Shown piece by piece: positions 7,226-7,983 of a DNA stretch of 7,983 bases. Origin of the DNA: Actinomycetes bacterium. GTDB taxonomy: Bacteria; Actinomycetota; Acidimicrobiia; Acidimicrobiales; Microtrichaceae. Below the pieces are notes generated by a model, which saw only the letters and a list, made by a program, of their open reading frames with translations, did no database searches and was not told where the DNA came from. Each line of letters starts with the position of its first letter. The stretch's first letter is position 1. The translations under genes were made by a program, and so were the position numbers. The stretch is from positions 1-7,983 of the forward strand of contig JAEZAI010000645.1 of the NCBI GenBank assembly GCA_023427825.1, read 5' to 3'.

Positions 7226-7306
7226 GCCTCACGTGCTGTCGTGGTGGCAACAGCCGCTGCGGGCGAACCACCAACGAACCAAAGGCGATTCAGTGCATCC
7301 GGTTGG

Positions 7307-7341
7307 CGGCCGACATCACGTTCCGGTCAGATCGTCGGCCG
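7307..7341. promoter_or_regulatory. Inverted repeat, possible operator upstream of the RHS gene
   Basis: CGGCCGAC (7307-7314) is repeated exactly inverted as GTCGGCCG (7334-7341) with a 19-base spacer, so the half-site centres are 27 bases apart. It lies about 100 bases before ATG 7211. Position and symmetry suggest a dimeric regulator site, but no regulator is encoded in the window. Confidence 0.3.
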
Positions 7342-7356
7342 AGATCGACTCACACC

Positions 7357-7381
7357 TTGAGGCTCATTCTGTGAGCCTCGA
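7357..7381. promoter_or_regulatory. Perfect hairpin in the RHS upstream region
   Basis: GAGGCTCA (7359-7366) and TGAGCCTC (7372-7379) pair around a 5-base loop, and one wobble and one A-T pair extend the stem to 10 bp. No T-run follows on either strand, so it could be an operator or a leader RNA element rather than a terminator. Confidence 0.35.
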
Positions 7382-7440
7382 TCACTCGAGGAGCTCTCCT
7401 AAGAACGCCACGTTTGAAGCGGCAGCGCGCTCGCCCAGTC

Positions 7441-7471
7441 GAAGACGAACAAGGCCGCGAGCTTCGCGGCT
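7441..7471 (-). terminator. Terminator-like hairpin reading on the minus strand
   Basis: GCCGCGA (7454-7460) and TCGCGGC (7464-7470) form a perfect stem with a 3-base loop, extended by one wobble pair. On the minus strand it is followed by the T-rich CTTGTTCGTCTTC (7453-7441). It could stop transcription entering from the right before the RHS gene. No gene is seen upstream whose transcript it would end. Confidence 0.3.
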
Positions 7472-7619
7472 GCGAGCAAAGGAGCACGGACGCGTCGTCG
7501 AGGTCGGCGTCGCAATCCGCGAAGTCCGCCGCCGGGCGTGCACCCATTCAGCGTCACACGGCACGCGCTGGCCGCGATGCGAGACCGACGAAGGGTCGAA
7601 TCGTCGCTCCGCCGACGGC

Positions 7620-7641
7620 GCTCGGACCGAGGAGTCCGAGC
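7620..7641. repeat. 8-bp perfect hairpin
   Basis: GCTCGGAC (7620-7627) and GTCCGAGC (7634-7641) pair around a 6-base loop. A second repeat, CCGATCG (7648-7654) with CGATCGG (7667-7673), follows 6 bases later. The role of these repeats is unknown. Confidence 0.4.
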
Positions 7642-7856
7642 TCGATGCCGATCGATCCGTACGAGGCGATCGGGACGCCCAGTCATCGACGCCGGTCACA
7701 TCGCCGGCCCTCGGGCGGCCATTTCCCCTATCGAGGGCACTCGCTCTCAACCAACGACATCCGGACCACACTGTCGCCACATCCGAGCCGAGCAACCGGC
7801 GGGGTCATAGAATCCAACAAGTGGCCAGCCGCGATCCTCGCGGGACAGCTGCCTAC

Positions 7857-7983
7857 TGAACCGCACTGGGTTCGTTGGAGGCTCCAGACCTTTGAGATGA
7901 GGATGGAGTCATGCCGAGAGAACAAGTGCCGGGGAAGCCGACGACGCGCCGGTACACCGAGGAGGAGAAGGCCCAGGCGGTGC
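7857..7983 (+). mobile_element. IS3-family (IS51 group, IS6110-like) element, left end, truncated by the window
   Basis: The IS begins at 7857 with TGAACCGCACTGGGTT and is the exact inverted copy of 127-1. The base before it (C7856) differs from the corresponding flank of the other copy, and the inner flanks share no similarity, so the two copies sit at different target sites. The element reads to the right and leaves the window after 127 bases. Confidence 0.85.
7911..7983 (+). CDS. IS3-family transposase OrfA, N-terminal fragment (runs off the window)
   Basis: The first 24 codons and one base of OrfA begin at ATG 7911, identical to the copy at 73-1. The peptide contains RRYTEEEKAQAV, the usual entry to the helix-turn-helix domain of IS3-family OrfA. 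The stop codon, the OrfB catalytic domain and the right inverted repeat are outside the window. Because the gene is cut by the window edge, it should be scored as partial rather than as a pseudogene. Confidence 0.8.
   Translation, partial: MPREQVPGKPTTRRYTEEEKAQAV

Larger units (their letters stand above)
7212..7856. other. Non-coding region upstream of the RHS gene, rich in inverted repeats
   Basis: About 645 bp lie between the preferred RHS start and the right-hand IS. Open frames exist on both strands, but their peptides are Arg/Ser-rich, lack any recognised motif and overlap each other, so none is accepted. The stretch should hold the RHS promoter, yet no convincing -35/-10 pair is seen. 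It does contain several perfect inverted repeats, at 7307-7341, 7357-7381, 7453-7471, 7620-7641, 7648-7673 and 7829-7843. Confidence 0.6.

Noticed and set aside
7382..7795. Minus-strand open frame of 137 aa between the IS and the RHS gene
   Set aside because: It begins with TTG, has no clear ribosome site, and is low-complexity Arg/Ser-rich sequence. It also contains two of the strong hairpins. I could not match it to a transposase remnant or any other family.
7233..7859. Long plus-strand open frame (208 aa) in the region upstream of the RHS gene
   Set aside because: The peptide is rich in Arg, Ser and His with no recognisable motif. It runs into the IS end and overlaps the likely RHS start and equally long frames on the other strand. 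It looks like a GC-rich chance frame.

Overview
The window looks like a fragment of a high-GC actinobacterial genome. By hand counts of sampled lines, GC is about 65% in the large gene. Initiation uses ATG or GTG with GA-rich Shine-Dalgarno sites. Both ends are the left end of an IS3-family element closely resembling IS6110, an insertion sequence of mycobacteria. An acidimicrobial or other non-mycobacterial actinomycete is possible, but the sequence does not settle the genus.

Layout. Bases 1-127 and 7857-7983 are a perfect 127-bp inverted repeat. Each copy is an IS left end plus the first 24 codons of transposase OrfA, reading outward. Between them lies one minus-strand gene set. In transcription order it starts with about 645 bp of non-coding DNA rich in perfect inverted repeats (7212-7856). 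Next comes a very large secreted RHS/YD-repeat protein (1323-7211, 1962 aa by the preferred start). Then comes a 149-aa predicted lipoprotein (863-1312), whose ribosome binding site overlaps the RHS stop codon. Last is a 153-aa protein with one N-terminal membrane helix (320-781), followed by a terminator-like hairpin near 250-270.

The RHS protein has, in order, a Sec-type signal peptide behind an unusual N-terminal extension, a LamG-like lectin fold, a DUF6531-like entry segment, about 33 YD repeats, a second inserted lectin-like beta domain of about 195 residues, about 7 more YD repeats, and an RHS core ending in DPSGL. A 211-residue C-terminal tip of unrecognised function follows. The tip is poorer in GC (about 56%) than the core and carries six of the seven cysteines of the mature protein. 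This is the layout of a polymorphic toxin carrier with an exchangeable tip.

Inference: the tightly coupled lipoprotein is the best candidate for an immunity or partner protein of the tip, and the membrane protein is a second candidate. The IS copies on both sides may have helped move or rearrange the module. The exact 127-bp length of the end repeats also fits a de Bruijn contig broken at a repeat, so the window may be one whole assembly contig.
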